A DNA stretch of 64,000 bases, from assembly GCA_946221385.1 (NCBI GenBank), contig CAMIGX010000003.1, forward strand, positions 146,682 to 210,681, given 5' to 3'. Each line of letters opens with the position of its first letter. Positions within the stretch are counted from its first letter, which is position 1. Positions 7,044-18,337 of this stretch are shown here, piece after piece. A program made the translations under genes and the position numbers. The stretch is from an uncultured Propionimicrobium sp. (GTDB taxonomy: Bacteria > Actinomycetota > Actinomycetes > Propionibacteriales > Propionibacteriaceae). The notes under the pieces are model-generated. The model ran no database searches and had not been told where the DNA came from. It saw only the letters and a program-made list of their open reading frames with translations.

Positions 7044-9533
7044 CTATTTACCGAGAATCGCTGACAGCAGGATTTCGGCTGCGGACTTGTCGAGCATCTG
7101 ATTGGCGTTGCCGCATTTTGGCGAGACGATGCACGCGGGACAGCCCGTCTCGCACGGACAACTTCGAAGCCGTTCCAGGGCGGCGGTCCACCACTGCTGA
7201 GCGCACCGAAAACCGTGCTCGGCGAATCCAGCGCCGCCAGCTGCAGCGTCATGGACGAAAATAGTCAGCTGTCCGGTGTCAGGATGCAGCAAGGTCGATA
7301 GGCCGCCGATGTCCCATCGGTCACAAGGCGCGAAGATCGGTAACAGGCCGATGGCCGTGTGCTCTGCAGCATGGGCAGCTGACGCCAGCTGAATGTCATT
7401 GAGGCCAGTGCGCTGGCAAATCGATGACGGCACAGTCAGCCAGAAGGCGTGCGTTTGGTGGGTACGGACGGGTAAATCAAGCGGGGTATGATCCCAGACC
7501 TCAAGGGTCTGCTCGTCACGTCTTAGGTAGCCGATTACCTGAGAACTGAGCTCGACATCGCCGTGGCAAATCTGACAATTTCGCGTAGCCGCGCCGAGAA
7601 TGTCAGTCGATTGCGAGGCTGCGCTGAGCGAGTCAGTCGATTTGGAGGCTGGACTGAGAGAGCCAGTCGATTCGGGGGCTGCGCTGGGACTGTCAGCCAA
7701 CGGCTGATCAGGAAGCATCACCGGACGACCGTCCTCGAGCAGACCAGTCAGCTCTGCCCGCCCGCTGACACCGAGAATGCGGATATCGCTGACGGATTTG
7801 GGTTGAGTGAAATAGCCGCGCGCGTTTGCCGGCACAGGTTCGACCAGAGCATGCCCATCGTCTGGCCAATATTCTCTGACGAGCCACTGCTCGCCTTGAT
7901 GCAGGTAAATGGCGCCTTCATGCACCGTCCGGTCTGCGGCACTGCGATCGACTTGGCCGATCACCCGTCCGCTATGAGCTTCGATCACGTCTAACGAACG
8001 ACCCAGCCCGCCACGCAAGTCGATGCCATCAACGGCACGTTCTGGTCGCGTCCAAAACCAACCACCAGATCGTCGACGAAGCAGTCCGGCAGCGCTCAAC
8101 TGGTCAGCTAAATCAGTCATCGTGGGACCGAACCAGCGTTCGTCGTCGCTGATCAATGGGCTTTCTTGGGCGGCGGCGGCAAGGTGCGGGCCGAGAATGT
8201 GCGGATTGTGCGGGTTGAGCACCGTCGCTTCGACTGGCGCGTCGAAGATCAACTCAGGGTGATTGAACAAGTAGCCGTCGAGCGGATCGTCTTTGGCGAG
8301 CAACACGACCAGTGACTCCTGGCCGGCTCGTCCGGCACGTCCGGCCTGCTGCCAAAAGGCGCTCAGCGTCCCTGGGAAACCGGCGATCAACACAGCGTCC
8401 AGTCCGGCGATGTCGACGCCCAGTTCCAGTGCGTTCGTGCTGGCCGCGCCGCCGAGTTTGCGAGAATTCAAGGCGCGTTCCAGGTCACGTCGATCTTGGG
8501 CGAGGTAGCCAGCTCGATAACCTGCAATCTGCGCCGACAGTCCACGACCAGGATCTCCACTGGCCTGGATTAATTGATCTAGTCGACGCTGGCTGCGCAG
8601 CGCGACGAGTTCAGCTTGATTACGGCTAGGGACGAAAGCCAACGTCTGATGGCCGGCGTGTACCAGTTCGCTCATCAAGTCAGCGGCGTCATGGGCCGCT
8701 GAATCAGCGGGCTGCCACAGCACGATCCGCTTGGCTGCCTGGGGCGCGTTCGACTCGTCCACCAGGGCCAAGGGCTCAGCCTCGCCGATCAAGCGCGCGC
8801 CGGTGATGTCAGCACCAGCAGCTGTGGCAGAGGCGAGCACAAAGGTCGGATCGGCACCGTAGCGTGCGCAGATGCGTCGCAAACGGCGCAATACCGCAGC
8901 CACGTGCGCTCCGAAGACGCCCCGATAGCGATGCGCTTCGTCGACGACCACATAACGCAAGCTGCTCAAGAAGCTCACCCACTTGGCGTGCGAGGGCAAC
9001 ACCGAGCAGTGCAGCATGTCGGGATTGGTAAAGATGAAGGAGGCCTGATCTCGAGCGAACCGCCGTTCAGCTTGTGATGAATCGCCATCTAGCGTCGCTG
9101 TCTGCCATCCGGCGGGACCGACCTTGGCGGCCGCCTTGCGCTGGTCATGAGCTAGGGCTTTGGTGGGCGCGATGTACAAGGCAGTGTGCCGCGCGATACC
9201 GAGCCGCTCTCGCGTACCTGTTGGCGGCGAACCCAGCACCCCGGCGGCGGTCGCAGCCAAGATCGGCATCTGATAGGCCAAAGATTTGCCCGAGGCGGTT
9301 GGCGTGCTGATCGCGCTATGGCGTCCAGCGAAAATCAGTTCCGCAGCGAGTAACTGGTGTCGCCAGGGCTGAGCGATGCCAGCAGCGCGGAAACCCTCGA
9401 TCAATTCCTGCGGCAGCCAGCTGGGCCATTGCGCCGGCTCGCCGGGGCAGTCTGGAAGTTCGCGGACGAAGCGCACCTGCGGACGGAGCTGGCCGCTAGG
9501 GTCGTCCAGCAATAGCGCATCGAGTTCAGGCAC
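7044..9533 (-). CDS. DEAD/DEAH-box helicase with C-terminal DUF1998
   Basis: This 829-residue superfamily 2 helicase starts at GTG 9533. Motif I is STPTASGKSLAYQMPI, motif II is VVVDEAHRYRG, motif III is LASATAAG, and motif VI is QQAGRAGRAGQ. The C-terminus carries the cysteine cluster CPCETGCPACIVSPKC of MrfA-like helicases (DUF1998), a zinc site. Family members unwind damaged or structured DNA. It is the helicase of the conserved helicase/Tad-secretion neighbourhood and converges on the Tad operon. A feature not typical of the family is an insertion of about 45 residues before the MZB-like domain made of Ser/Ala/Thr-rich 10-residue repeats (see the repeat at 7602-7691). Confidence 0.9.
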   Translation of the reverse strand: MPELDALLLDDPSGQLRPQVRFVRELPDCPGEPAQWPSWLPQELIEGFRAAGIAQPWRHQLLAAELIFAGRHSAISTPTASGKSLAYQMPILAATAAGVLGSPPTGTRERLGIARHTALYIAPTKALAHDQRKAAAKVGPAGWQTATLDGDSSQAERRFARDQASFIFTNPDMLHCSVLPSHAKWVSFLSSLRYVVVDEAHRYRGVFGAHVAAVLRRLRRICARYGADPTFVLASATAAGADITGARLIGEAEPLALVDESNAPQAAKRIVLWQPADSAAHDAADLMSELVHAGHQTLAFVPSRNQAELVALRSQRRLDQLIQASGDPGRGLSAQIAGYRAGYLAQDRRDLERALNSRKLGGAASTNALELGVDIAGLDAVLIAGFPGTLSAFWQQAGRAGRAGQESLVVLLAKDDPLDGYLFNHPELIFDAPVEATVLNPHNPHILGPHLAAAAQESPLISDDERWFGPTMTDLADQLSAAGLLRRRSGGWFWTRPERAVDGIDLRGGLGRSLDVIEAHSGRVIGQVDRSAADRTVHEGAIYLHQGEQWLVREYWPDDGHALVEPVPANARGYFTQPKSVSDIRILGVSGRAELTGLLEDGRPVMLPDQPLADSPSAAPESTGSLSPASKSTDSLSAASQSTDILGAATRNCQICHGDVELSSQVIGYLRRDEQTLEVWDHTPLDLPVRTHQTHAFWLTVPSSICQRTGLNDIQLASAAHAAEHTAIGLLPIFAPCDRWDIGGLSTLLHPDTGQLTIFVHDAAAGGAGFAEHGFRCAQQWWTAALERLRSCPCETGCPACIVSPKCGNANQMLDKSAAEILLSAILGK
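7602..7691 (-). repeat. Three tandem 30-bp in-frame repeats inside the helicase gene
   Basis: Units start at 7602, 7632 and 7662, each beginning G(T/C)CAGTCGATT and ending in GGCTG-rich sequence. They encode 10-residue repeats of the type SPASKSTDSL, SAASQSTDIL and SAAPESTGSL. A further diverged unit may lie at 7572. The repeats preserve the reading frame and probably encode a flexible linker. Confidence 0.85.
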
Positions 9534-9813
9534 TGCTCAACCATGCCACCCGCCGCTGACAAAACAACCTACGACGCGGATCGCGACGCGCTAGCGCATC
9601 CCGGCCTGAGGCTGGCTGGCTTGGCAATTTCAGGGCGCACTGATCCGCCGGACGTCTTGGAATTCATCGCGTCACCTGTTGAACGTCGAATTGCTGCGAA
9701 CTCAGTGCGGCTGGCGCACCGAGCTTGGGTTGTGCTCGATCCCGATGCGTTGGGCTGAGCTAGTCGGCCCCGTCAACGCTCAGCACTGCCAGCCAGATGC
9801 CAGCTCCTGCGCG
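9534..9813. other. Intergenic region with a doubtful small open frame
   Basis: Between the helicase start and the end of the membrane protein gene there is only a 71-codon open frame (ATG 9543 to 9758, plus strand). It lacks a ribosome-binding site and matches no family I know. It may be noise or the remnant of a gene. It begins 10 nt from the divergent helicase start. Confidence 0.35.
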
Positions 9814-10407
9814 TCAATGTTCCTTGAGCCAGTAACCGTCAAACTTCGTCAGCCGCTTCTCGGAAAAGGGGATCTGCGAATCAGCTCGATAGCGCGCGGA
9901 CACCAGCTCGACCTTGTTACGAAATTGCGGATCCGAATCGAGTCGTCGCCGCAGCAGGGAGTCCTGTTGGAATGGCAGCACCAGACCCGGAATGAAGACC
10001 GTCACGAGGGCGAAACCGACCCACAAGGTCACCGGCAGGCTGGGCAGCCACGTCCAACGATCACGCAGCACCACAGCGGCTACCACCAGCGCGATGATGA
10101 CTGCCAAGATGATGCCCAGCACCAATGGCGGCAAGATCAGCCGCTCCAAGGTTGGCGTCGCGGCCGGCAGCGGAGCTTCTCGGATCCGGCGCCGCCAGAA
10201 ATAGACAAATAACGCGATGCCCACTGCACCGACCCAGCTCAAGACAGCCCAGACCCAATTGCCAGGACCCCAGGGAGCTACCACGAATCCCAATACCGCT
10301 AGCCAAAATGCGACGATCAACCACGTCACCTGGACAGTGGAATATTGGCCTTGCACGAAGGCCAATTTGTCCAAATAGGACGTCGCTTTGATTCGTTCGT
10401 CAGTCAT
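9814..10407 (-). CDS. Conserved hypothetical membrane protein
   Basis: This 197-residue protein starts at ATG 10407 behind a strong purine leader (CGACGGGGGGAGCGTC). Hydrophobic segments lie near residues 26-45, 50-70, 86-113 and 118-142 (for example VTWLIVAFWLAVLGFVVAP and LVLGIILAVIIALVVAAVVL), giving four predicted membrane helices. A soluble, charged C-terminus contains LLRRRLDSDPQFRNK. I do not recognise the family. It is transcribed alone, away from the following methyltransferase. Confidence 0.7.
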   Translation of the reverse strand: MTDERIKATSYLDKLAFVQGQYSTVQVTWLIVAFWLAVLGFVVAPWGPGNWVWAVLSWVGAVGIALFVYFWRRRIREAPLPAATPTLERLILPPLVLGIILAVIIALVVAAVVLRDRWTWLPSLPVTLWVGFALVTVFIPGLVLPFQQDSLLRRRLDSDPQFRNKVELVSARYRADSQIPFSEKRLTKFDGYWLKEH

Positions 10408-10846
10408 GACGCTCCCCCCGTCGAGCCCACTTGAGCCGGGTCAATCATGACAGCTAGCGGCGCGCTTGTTCATCACGGTGTCAACGTCAGTTGCCAGCGG
10501 CTAACAATTCGTGCCAGCACGGGCCGAATCGACGGCACGACCAAGCGGCCGCTAAAGCCTCCAAGAGCCCAAGTGAGCCGATTGCTCTGCCGGCGACCAA
10601 TGCATCGCGCAGATCGAACCGCCAGCTCGCAGCGGCCACGACGCCCGATCGGTGCGGTGCTGCAATGACCAGGCGCTTGGGGGAGTCACTCGCTACTCGG
10701 TAGTGCCCTGAGGGTGGGGCAACGCAATGACCAGGCGCTTGGGGGAGCCACCGTGACGTGGGCCAGCGCTAGCCAAGAAGATCGCGAAGCCCGTTGAATT
10801 CCCCAGCTAGCTCGTCAGCAGCTGGCTGGGCCCTAACATCGACAAA
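10408..10846. other. Divergent intergenic region with direct repeats
   Basis: This 439-bp region lies between a minus-strand and a plus-strand gene. A 24-bp sequence, GCAATGACCAGGCGCTTGGG followed by GGAG, occurs twice in the same orientation at 10662-10685 and 10724-10747 (62-bp period). The end of the region holds the probable promoter of the next gene. Two short open frames on the plus strand have no ribosome-binding sites or recognisable composition, and I do not call them. Confidence 0.6.
10662..10747 (+). repeat. 24-bp direct repeat, two copies
   Basis: Two identical 24-bp copies at 10662-10685 and 10724-10747 are separated by 38 bp that includes the short sequence CACTCGCTACTCGGTAGTG. 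They lie 100-185 bp upstream of the methyltransferase start and could be binding sites for a regulator or the scar of a duplication. Confidence 0.75.
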
Positions 10847-12451
10847 GTGAACACTGAGGTCCCCAAGCTGCAAGACGATCAAGCGGCCCGGCTCGCCGAT
10901 GGTTTTCGTCAGCTCGGCTACAGCGTCGACGAAGTGCTCGACCGGCTCGGCGCGCCAGGTCAAGACGGCTTGCTTCGTAACTCGACGATGCCGGCACGCA
11001 ATGAACTGGCCGATGCCGTCGATGCGCAAGCCGACTTGATCCGGCTGTTCGTGCTGCAGCAGTCCGTGCCAGCCGAGCGGCTAGCCGCGTCGCTGCGTAC
11101 AGCGAAACTGAATTTCGACGAATTGGTCGCCGCCGGCTTGCTGGCGCCGGCCAGTGATACACAGGTGCAAGCGGTGGTGGACGTCCGGCCCTATGGCTTC
11201 GAAGTGACTAGCGGCGCCCAGCACAGCGCAGACCAGGCCAACCCAAATGAGCTCAGCACCAATCACCCCCACCCAAATGAGCTCAACACCAATCAATTCA
11301 GCACGAGCTTCGAAGGTTGGATCGTTTCAGACCATCAACCCGACCTGGATTTTCGGCCGCGGCCGACTCGTCCGGATTATGTCTTGGGAGTCAGCCCGGC
11401 TTCCACGACCTTGGCCCAACTCAGCCCTTCAGCTCCGGTGTCACGAGCGCTCGATCTGGGCACCGGATGCGGCGTGCAGAGTCTGCATCTGTCCACCCAC
11501 GCCGAGCAGATCGTCGCCACCGATTTGAACCCGCGCGCCTTGGCCTTAGCCGAGCTGACGATGCAACTCAATGGTGTCGAGGTCGACCTCCGCCTAGGCG
11601 ACCTCTACCAACCCGTCCAAGACGAAAAGTTCGACCTGATCGTCACCAATCCGCCCTTCGTAATAGCCCCGCCAAGCGCTCAGGCAGAGCGGCTGCTCTA
11701 CCGCGAAGGCAGCCTGCCTGGCGATCAGCTCGTAGAACGCGTCGTTCGTGACGGGGCTCGCCGGCTGCGTCCTGGTGGAGTCTTGCAGGTGCTGGCCAAC
11801 TGGGCTAATGACGCCATCGCGTGGCAAGAACGACTCGCCGACTGGGCCCTGCGCGACGGCTTCAATCTGTGGGCGATTGAACGCGAGCGGCTCGACCCAT
11901 ACGCCTACATCGAGATGTGGCTGGCAGACGCGGGATTGGCCGGCACCGATCAGTGGGAACCGAAATATCGTCAATGGCTGGCATATTTCGACCAGTTGGG
12001 CATCGAGGGCGTCTCGATGGGCTGGTTGACGATTAGCCCAATTCTCGACGGCGAGCCCGATATCGAATTGGAGAGTTGGCCCCACCAAGTCGCTCAGCCC
12101 GTCGGCGACCTGCTGGCCAGCCGTCAGCAGCGCGTCCAACTCGCCGGGGCTACTCCCGACGCCAAACTGGCCGCGCGTTGGCGGCTCGCTGACGACGTCG
12201 TCCAAGAGACGATGGGCCAGCCTGGGGCAGCAGACCCCGAATATGTCGTGCTGCGGCAAAGCGGTGCTTTGAAACGCGCGATGCAGGTCGACACCGCATT
12301 CGGCGCGATCCTCGGCGCTTGTGACGGCGAACTGCCGCTGGGGGTCATCATCGAAGCTGTGGCGCAGCTCGTCGACGAGGAACTCGATCGTGCCGAGATG
12401 ATGCGCAGGGTAGACCAAGCGATCCTGGACGGCTACCTGCTACCTGCCTAG
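10847..12451 (+). CDS. HemK/PrmC-like class I methyltransferase
   Basis: This 534-residue protein has an N-terminal helical domain (residues 1-120, DUF7059-like), a Rossmann methyltransferase core (motif I RALDLGTGCGVQSLHL, motif IV LIVTNPPFVIAPP), and a C-terminal domain that resembles a winged helix. The NPPF motif belongs to N-methyltransferases of glutamine, adenine or similar planar groups. Actinobacterial homologues are often annotated only as methyltransferase, and the substrate is unknown. The GTG start has no Shine-Dalgarno site, but TAACAT lies at 10834-10839, 7 nt upstream, suggesting a leaderless transcript. Residues about 132-151 contain a duplicated NPNELSTNH-type segment (see the repeat at 11241-11300). 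Confidence 0.82.
   Translation: MNTEVPKLQDDQAARLADGFRQLGYSVDEVLDRLGAPGQDGLLRNSTMPARNELADAVDAQADLIRLFVLQQSVPAERLAASLRTAKLNFDELVAAGLLAPASDTQVQAVVDVRPYGFEVTSGAQHSADQANPNELSTNHPHPNELNTNQFSTSFEGWIVSDHQPDLDFRPRPTRPDYVLGVSPASTTLAQLSPSAPVSRALDLGTGCGVQSLHLSTHAEQIVATDLNPRALALAELTMQLNGVEVDLRLGDLYQPVQDEKFDLIVTNPPFVIAPPSAQAERLLYREGSLPGDQLVERVVRDGARRLRPGGVLQVLANWANDAIAWQERLADWALRDGFNLWAIERERLDPYAYIEMWLADAGLAGTDQWEPKYRQWLAYFDQLGIEGVSMGWLTISPILDGEPDIELESWPHQVAQPVGDLLASRQQRVQLAGATPDAKLAARWRLADDVVQETMGQPGAADPEYVVLRQSGALKRAMQVDTAFGAILGACDGELPLGVIIEAVAQLVDEELDRAEMMRRVDQAILDGYLLPA
11241..11300 (+). repeat. 30-bp tandem duplication within the methyltransferase gene
   Basis: Two adjacent 30-bp units (11241-11270 and 11271-11300) both begin ACCCAAATGAGCTCA, and 24 of their first 25 positions are identical. 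The duplication is in frame and encodes repeated NPNELSTNH/HPNELNTNQ. It lies in a poorly conserved loop before the catalytic domain. Confidence 0.85.
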
Positions 12452-12567
12452 CCCGTGACCCGCAGCGACGGCGATGCTGACCATCAACCACCACGCCGCG
12501 CCGAACGCAACAATCAGGCAGACAGCGCCAATCGACCGCCCGGTTGACCGAATCGAGATTGTGCCGC

Positions 12568-13539
12568 TCAGTCGAAATATTGCGAGTCGTCAAAGGCCCG
12601 GCGATTTTCCAGCTGACTAGCCAATTCGTCGCGATCTGGAGCATATGCGCCGGCCTTGCTGACGGTGACCGCTGAAGTGCCGACAGCCCGATGCAGCGCG
12701 GCTTGGACGTCGGCCCACTTCGCCGCCGCGAGCCGCTGCGCAGCTTCCCGACTTCCCAACAGATCCGCGTCCGTGAGCCCAGAAATGAGCCCAGCCATGA
12801 ACGAATCACCAGCGCCGACAGTGTCAGCGACGTCGACGTTCATCTGATCTAGTTTCAGCACGTCATCGTCACCCGCCAATGCAGCCATCGCGCCCCACGG
12901 GCCGCGCGTGATGACGACCAGAGACGGCCCCATCGCCAGCCAGCGGCGCAGCACCGCTTCCAAGGGCACCTCGCCGCCATACAGCCATGCGATGTCCTCG
13001 TCAGAGGCTTTGACCACATCGCTCAAAGCGATCAATTCTTCGATTCGAGGACGGACCTGCTGCGATGAGCCCATCAACGCTGGCCGGACATTCGGGTCGT
13101 AGGACACCGTCCCGTGTTCGCGCATCTGGCGGACGGATTCCACCACTGTCGAGCCACCTGGCTCCAACGTGCACGCGATGCTGCCGGTGTGCAGGTGATC
13201 GAAACCAGCCAAGTCCAGCCGGGTAGGCAGCCGCCATTCCAAATCAAAGGTGTATTGGGCGCGCCCAGCTTCGTCGACGCTGGCATAAGCGACGGGGGTG
13301 CGTTCGGCCTCGGTGCTGCCCGGCGCGACTTGCACGCCGGCCGAGCTGGCCGCTGCGCTGATCCGCTGGCCGCGTTCGTCGCTGCCAAACCAGGCCTGGA
13401 TCGTCGTATCATGACCGAGCCGAGCCAGCCCAGCGCTCACATTCAACAGGCTGCCGCCGACATGCTCAGTGGTCTGGCCCTTTTGCTCGACGACGTCTAC
13501 CAGCGCCTCACCGACGCACAGCAATCTCTTTCCGGTCAC
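12568..13539 (-). CDS. PfkB-family carbohydrate kinase (fructokinase-like)
   Basis: This 323-residue ribokinase-family enzyme should phosphorylate a sugar, probably fructose, in the cytoplasm. The N-terminal region KRLLCVGEALVDVVEQ and the sugar-binding GGSLLNVSAGLARLG lie near residues 4-43. The anion-hole signature DTVGAGDSFMAGLISGL with its catalytic aspartate is near residues 239-255. The GTG start at 13539 follows GGAGGATCGCC, a good site. It is not in an operon; the methyltransferase converges 116 bp away. Two LacI-like palindromes upstream (13622-13661) suggest sugar-responsive repression. The exact sugar is not shown by sequence alone. Confidence 0.85.
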   Translation of the reverse strand: MTGKRLLCVGEALVDVVEQKGQTTEHVGGSLLNVSAGLARLGHDTTIQAWFGSDERGQRISAAASSAGVQVAPGSTEAERTPVAYASVDEAGRAQYTFDLEWRLPTRLDLAGFDHLHTGSIACTLEPGGSTVVESVRQMREHGTVSYDPNVRPALMGSSQQVRPRIEELIALSDVVKASDEDIAWLYGGEVPLEAVLRRWLAMGPSLVVITRGPWGAMAALAGDDDVLKLDQMNVDVADTVGAGDSFMAGLISGLTDADLLGSREAAQRLAAAKWADVQAALHRAVGTSAVTVSKAGAYAPDRDELASQLENRRAFDDSQYFD

Positions 13540-14171
13540 GGCGATCCTCCACTCGTCGCTGGGTGGCTTTTAAAAGCAAGAAGATCCTAAACACGCTCGC
13601 TGGTGCTCGGATATCCGTGGCTAAAACGTTACAGGTTCCCCTTGCGTCTAACTAACCGGTTGCTCGCGGGTGATATGTCAAGTTCATGGGTTAAGGTGGA
13701 GGTCGGCGGGCACGATCACCGGCGCTCGTGTCCGTCCCTGAAATATGCCATCCGCTGAAATGTCACGCACGCTGAAAAATGACGCCGTTTGCCGCTGAGC
13801 CGCAGCCGGCTAGCCATTTCGACAGTGACGATCGCGCCGGTGCAAATTCTGGGAGGCGAACCAGCTTGGTCGCTCACTGCAGCCTCGCTTGCTAGCCGAA
13901 AAGGCGAAGTCACTAGCTGAAATTCCGGAGCAGCGTGCTGCGCGATTGGTGAAATCAGCTAATTACTGCCTAATTAATGTGCAACCAGCTTGCTAATTAG
14001 TGACCTATCAGCAACTTTCCGCTAGCTTGGCCTCGTCAAGCACTGCGGGGGCGTGCGAGATTTTGTTGTCCGTCGTACAGTTCCACGGATAGTCGTCCGC
14101 TCTTGCATGCTCGCATGTCCATGGTCTAGAACGACTATTCGCTCAACGCATCGACATCGGAGGGATTGAAC
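13540..14171. other. Long divergent intergenic region between the sugar kinase and topA
   Basis: These 632 bp hold no supported gene. The left part carries candidate LacI-type operators for the kinase. The middle (about 13920-14040) is AT-richer, with repeated CTAATTA motifs, and presumably includes the topA promoter. The right end has the topA ribosome-binding site. A 65-codon minus-strand frame at 13716-13913 has no ribosome-binding site and was rejected. Confidence 0.6.
13622..13661. promoter_or_regulatory. Candidate LacI-family operators upstream of the sugar kinase
   Basis: TAAAACGTTACA (13622-13633) and AACCGGTT (13654-13661) are both palindromes centred on CG, the usual core of LacI/GalR-family operators, lying 83-122 bp upstream of the kinase start. 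Their spacing is about three helical turns. No LacI-type regulator gene is in the window. Confidence 0.35.
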
Positions 14172-16874
<2,703 letters not shown>

Positions 16875-16885
16875 GAGGAGCCGAC

Positions 16886-18337
16886 ATGGCTAAGGCGCAG
16901 GCATATTATTTCGAGGCGCCTTACCAAGTCGCGCCGCCGATTTTGACTGACGAGGCCGTCGGCATTGATCGGGTCTTGCTGCGTGCTAAGCAGGGCAGTC
17001 AGACGTCGATTACGATCTACGACACCCCAGACAAGAGACTGCTGCGAGCTGGAGTGCGGCTAATGAATCGGCAGCATGATGGGCTCAGCGAGTGGGTCTT
17101 GCAGGCTGACGGTTGGGAGCCGTGGCTAGCTAGCGAACTGGTGCTAGACGAAAATGACGGCGAGGATTTGCCGACCGAACTCGCCGAGCTGACCTTGCCC
17201 TTTAGACGTCGCGCGACGTTGGGGCCGGTCGCTTCCTGGGCTAGCGAGCAATCGAAATATCAACTCTTAGATGTCGACGGTCAGCCGCTGGCCGAAATGA
17301 TCGATGACCGGATTTCGCTCAGCCAAGGCGGGCCGATCAGCGAACGTGCCCGGCAGATCACCTTGCTGCCGAAAGCTGCGATGACCTCAGCGCAGCGGGC
17401 GTTCGTCATTGATCGGCTGACGGCCATCGGCGCTGATCGCGTCGAGCATTATCAGTCACGTGATGATCGGCTAGCTGAAATCGTCCCTGAAACTGAGTTG
17501 AATGGGCCGGCGCCGAGGGGCAGCAAGGCGAGCCTGGAGGACTTCCTGCGCTGGATTTTGGCTCAGCAGTTACGCAAATTTCTTCTCGATAGCTTCGCCG
17601 TAGAGAAGGAATTGGCTGGCGACCCGGGGATCATCATCGACGATTTCAGTCGGCTGCAGCGAGACCTGCGCGCGTTGACGGGTCTGCTCGAACAGAGCTG
17701 GGCCCAAGAGCTCGATTGGCACCTGGGGCAGGCCATCGACGCGCAGGAACGCTCCACGATTCGCGATCGCGCGATTGATGTGATGGATCTGTTGGCCACT
17801 GGCGTGCGCGCGCCACGGGTGGACGGCGACCCGCAGCGTTCGGCGCGCGACGAGCTACGTGACCGACTGAATGCGCAATTGGCAGCGTGGCTCTTGCAGG
17901 TCGATCAGCTGAGCCCGGAATCGCCAGACGATGCTTGGACCAATGCGCTCGCTGCGTTGGACGGCTTGCTGGCGCTGCTGGAGGTGGCTGATCCGATCTT
18001 GCGCAAGACCAAGAAGTGGCAACGCTATCTGGTGGCCGCGGCGGCTCGGCTACAGCAAAGCGTCAGCACCGTAGCGATGCCGAGCGAGCAGCAAATCGCC
18101 GAATTGACTGTCGCGGAGGCTTTCGAGGCGGGCCGACAATTCCAGCGCGATATCGCCGAAGTGCTTCGGACGCGGACGAAATTCGTCAATGCATGGCCGC
18201 GGATCCGTACTGAGATCGTCAGCAGCGCGCCGGACGCGAAATTGCTGCGGTTCGCGTTGAGTTCGCCAAGCCAAAGCAGCTCAGATCAGCCCGCCTTGCA
18301 GGCAGCTGACGAGCCACAATCCCAGGACGCCCAGTGA
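16886..18337 (+). CDS. CYTH/CHAD-like domain protein
   Basis: This 483-residue protein starts at ATG 16886 after GAGAGGAGCCGAC. The N-terminal half has TSITIYDTPDKRLLRAGVRL and SEWVLQADG, resembling the central strands of CYTH (triphosphate tunnel) domains. The typical ExExK start motif is not seen, so it is probably a degenerate CYTH domain. The C-terminal half is helical and charged and could be a CHAD-like polyphosphate-binding domain, also diverged. The C-terminus is Ser/Gln-rich. Position between topA and tmk with a 4-nt overlap (GTGA) suggests co-transcription. A link to polyphosphate is inference only. Confidence 0.6.
   Translation: MAKAQAYYFEAPYQVAPPILTDEAVGIDRVLLRAKQGSQTSITIYDTPDKRLLRAGVRLMNRQHDGLSEWVLQADGWEPWLASELVLDENDGEDLPTELAELTLPFRRRATLGPVASWASEQSKYQLLDVDGQPLAEMIDDRISLSQGGPISERARQITLLPKAAMTSAQRAFVIDRLTAIGADRVEHYQSRDDRLAEIVPETELNGPAPRGSKASLEDFLRWILAQQLRKFLLDSFAVEKELAGDPGIIIDDFSRLQRDLRALTGLLEQSWAQELDWHLGQAIDAQERSTIRDRAIDVMDLLATGVRAPRVDGDPQRSARDELRDRLNAQLAAWLLQVDQLSPESPDDAWTNALAALDGLLALLEVADPILRKTKKWQRYLVAAAARLQQSVSTVAMPSEQQIAELTVAEAFEAGRQFQRDIAEVLRTRTKFVNAWPRIRTEIVSSAPDAKLLRFALSSPSQSSSDQPALQAADEPQSQDAQ

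Noticed and set aside
9543..9758. 71-codon plus-strand open frame after the helicase start
   Set aside because: No ribosome-binding site, no recognisable family and only 10 nt from the divergent helicase start; kept only as a doubtful note.
12452..12567. Hydrophobic ~37-residue minus-strand frame ending near the PfkB gene
   Set aside because: No start codon at a suitable place and no ribosome site; likely chance.
13716..13913. 65-codon minus-strand open frame in the kinase-topA gap
   Set aside because: No ribosome site and a composition unlike the other genes; lies in a regulatory region.
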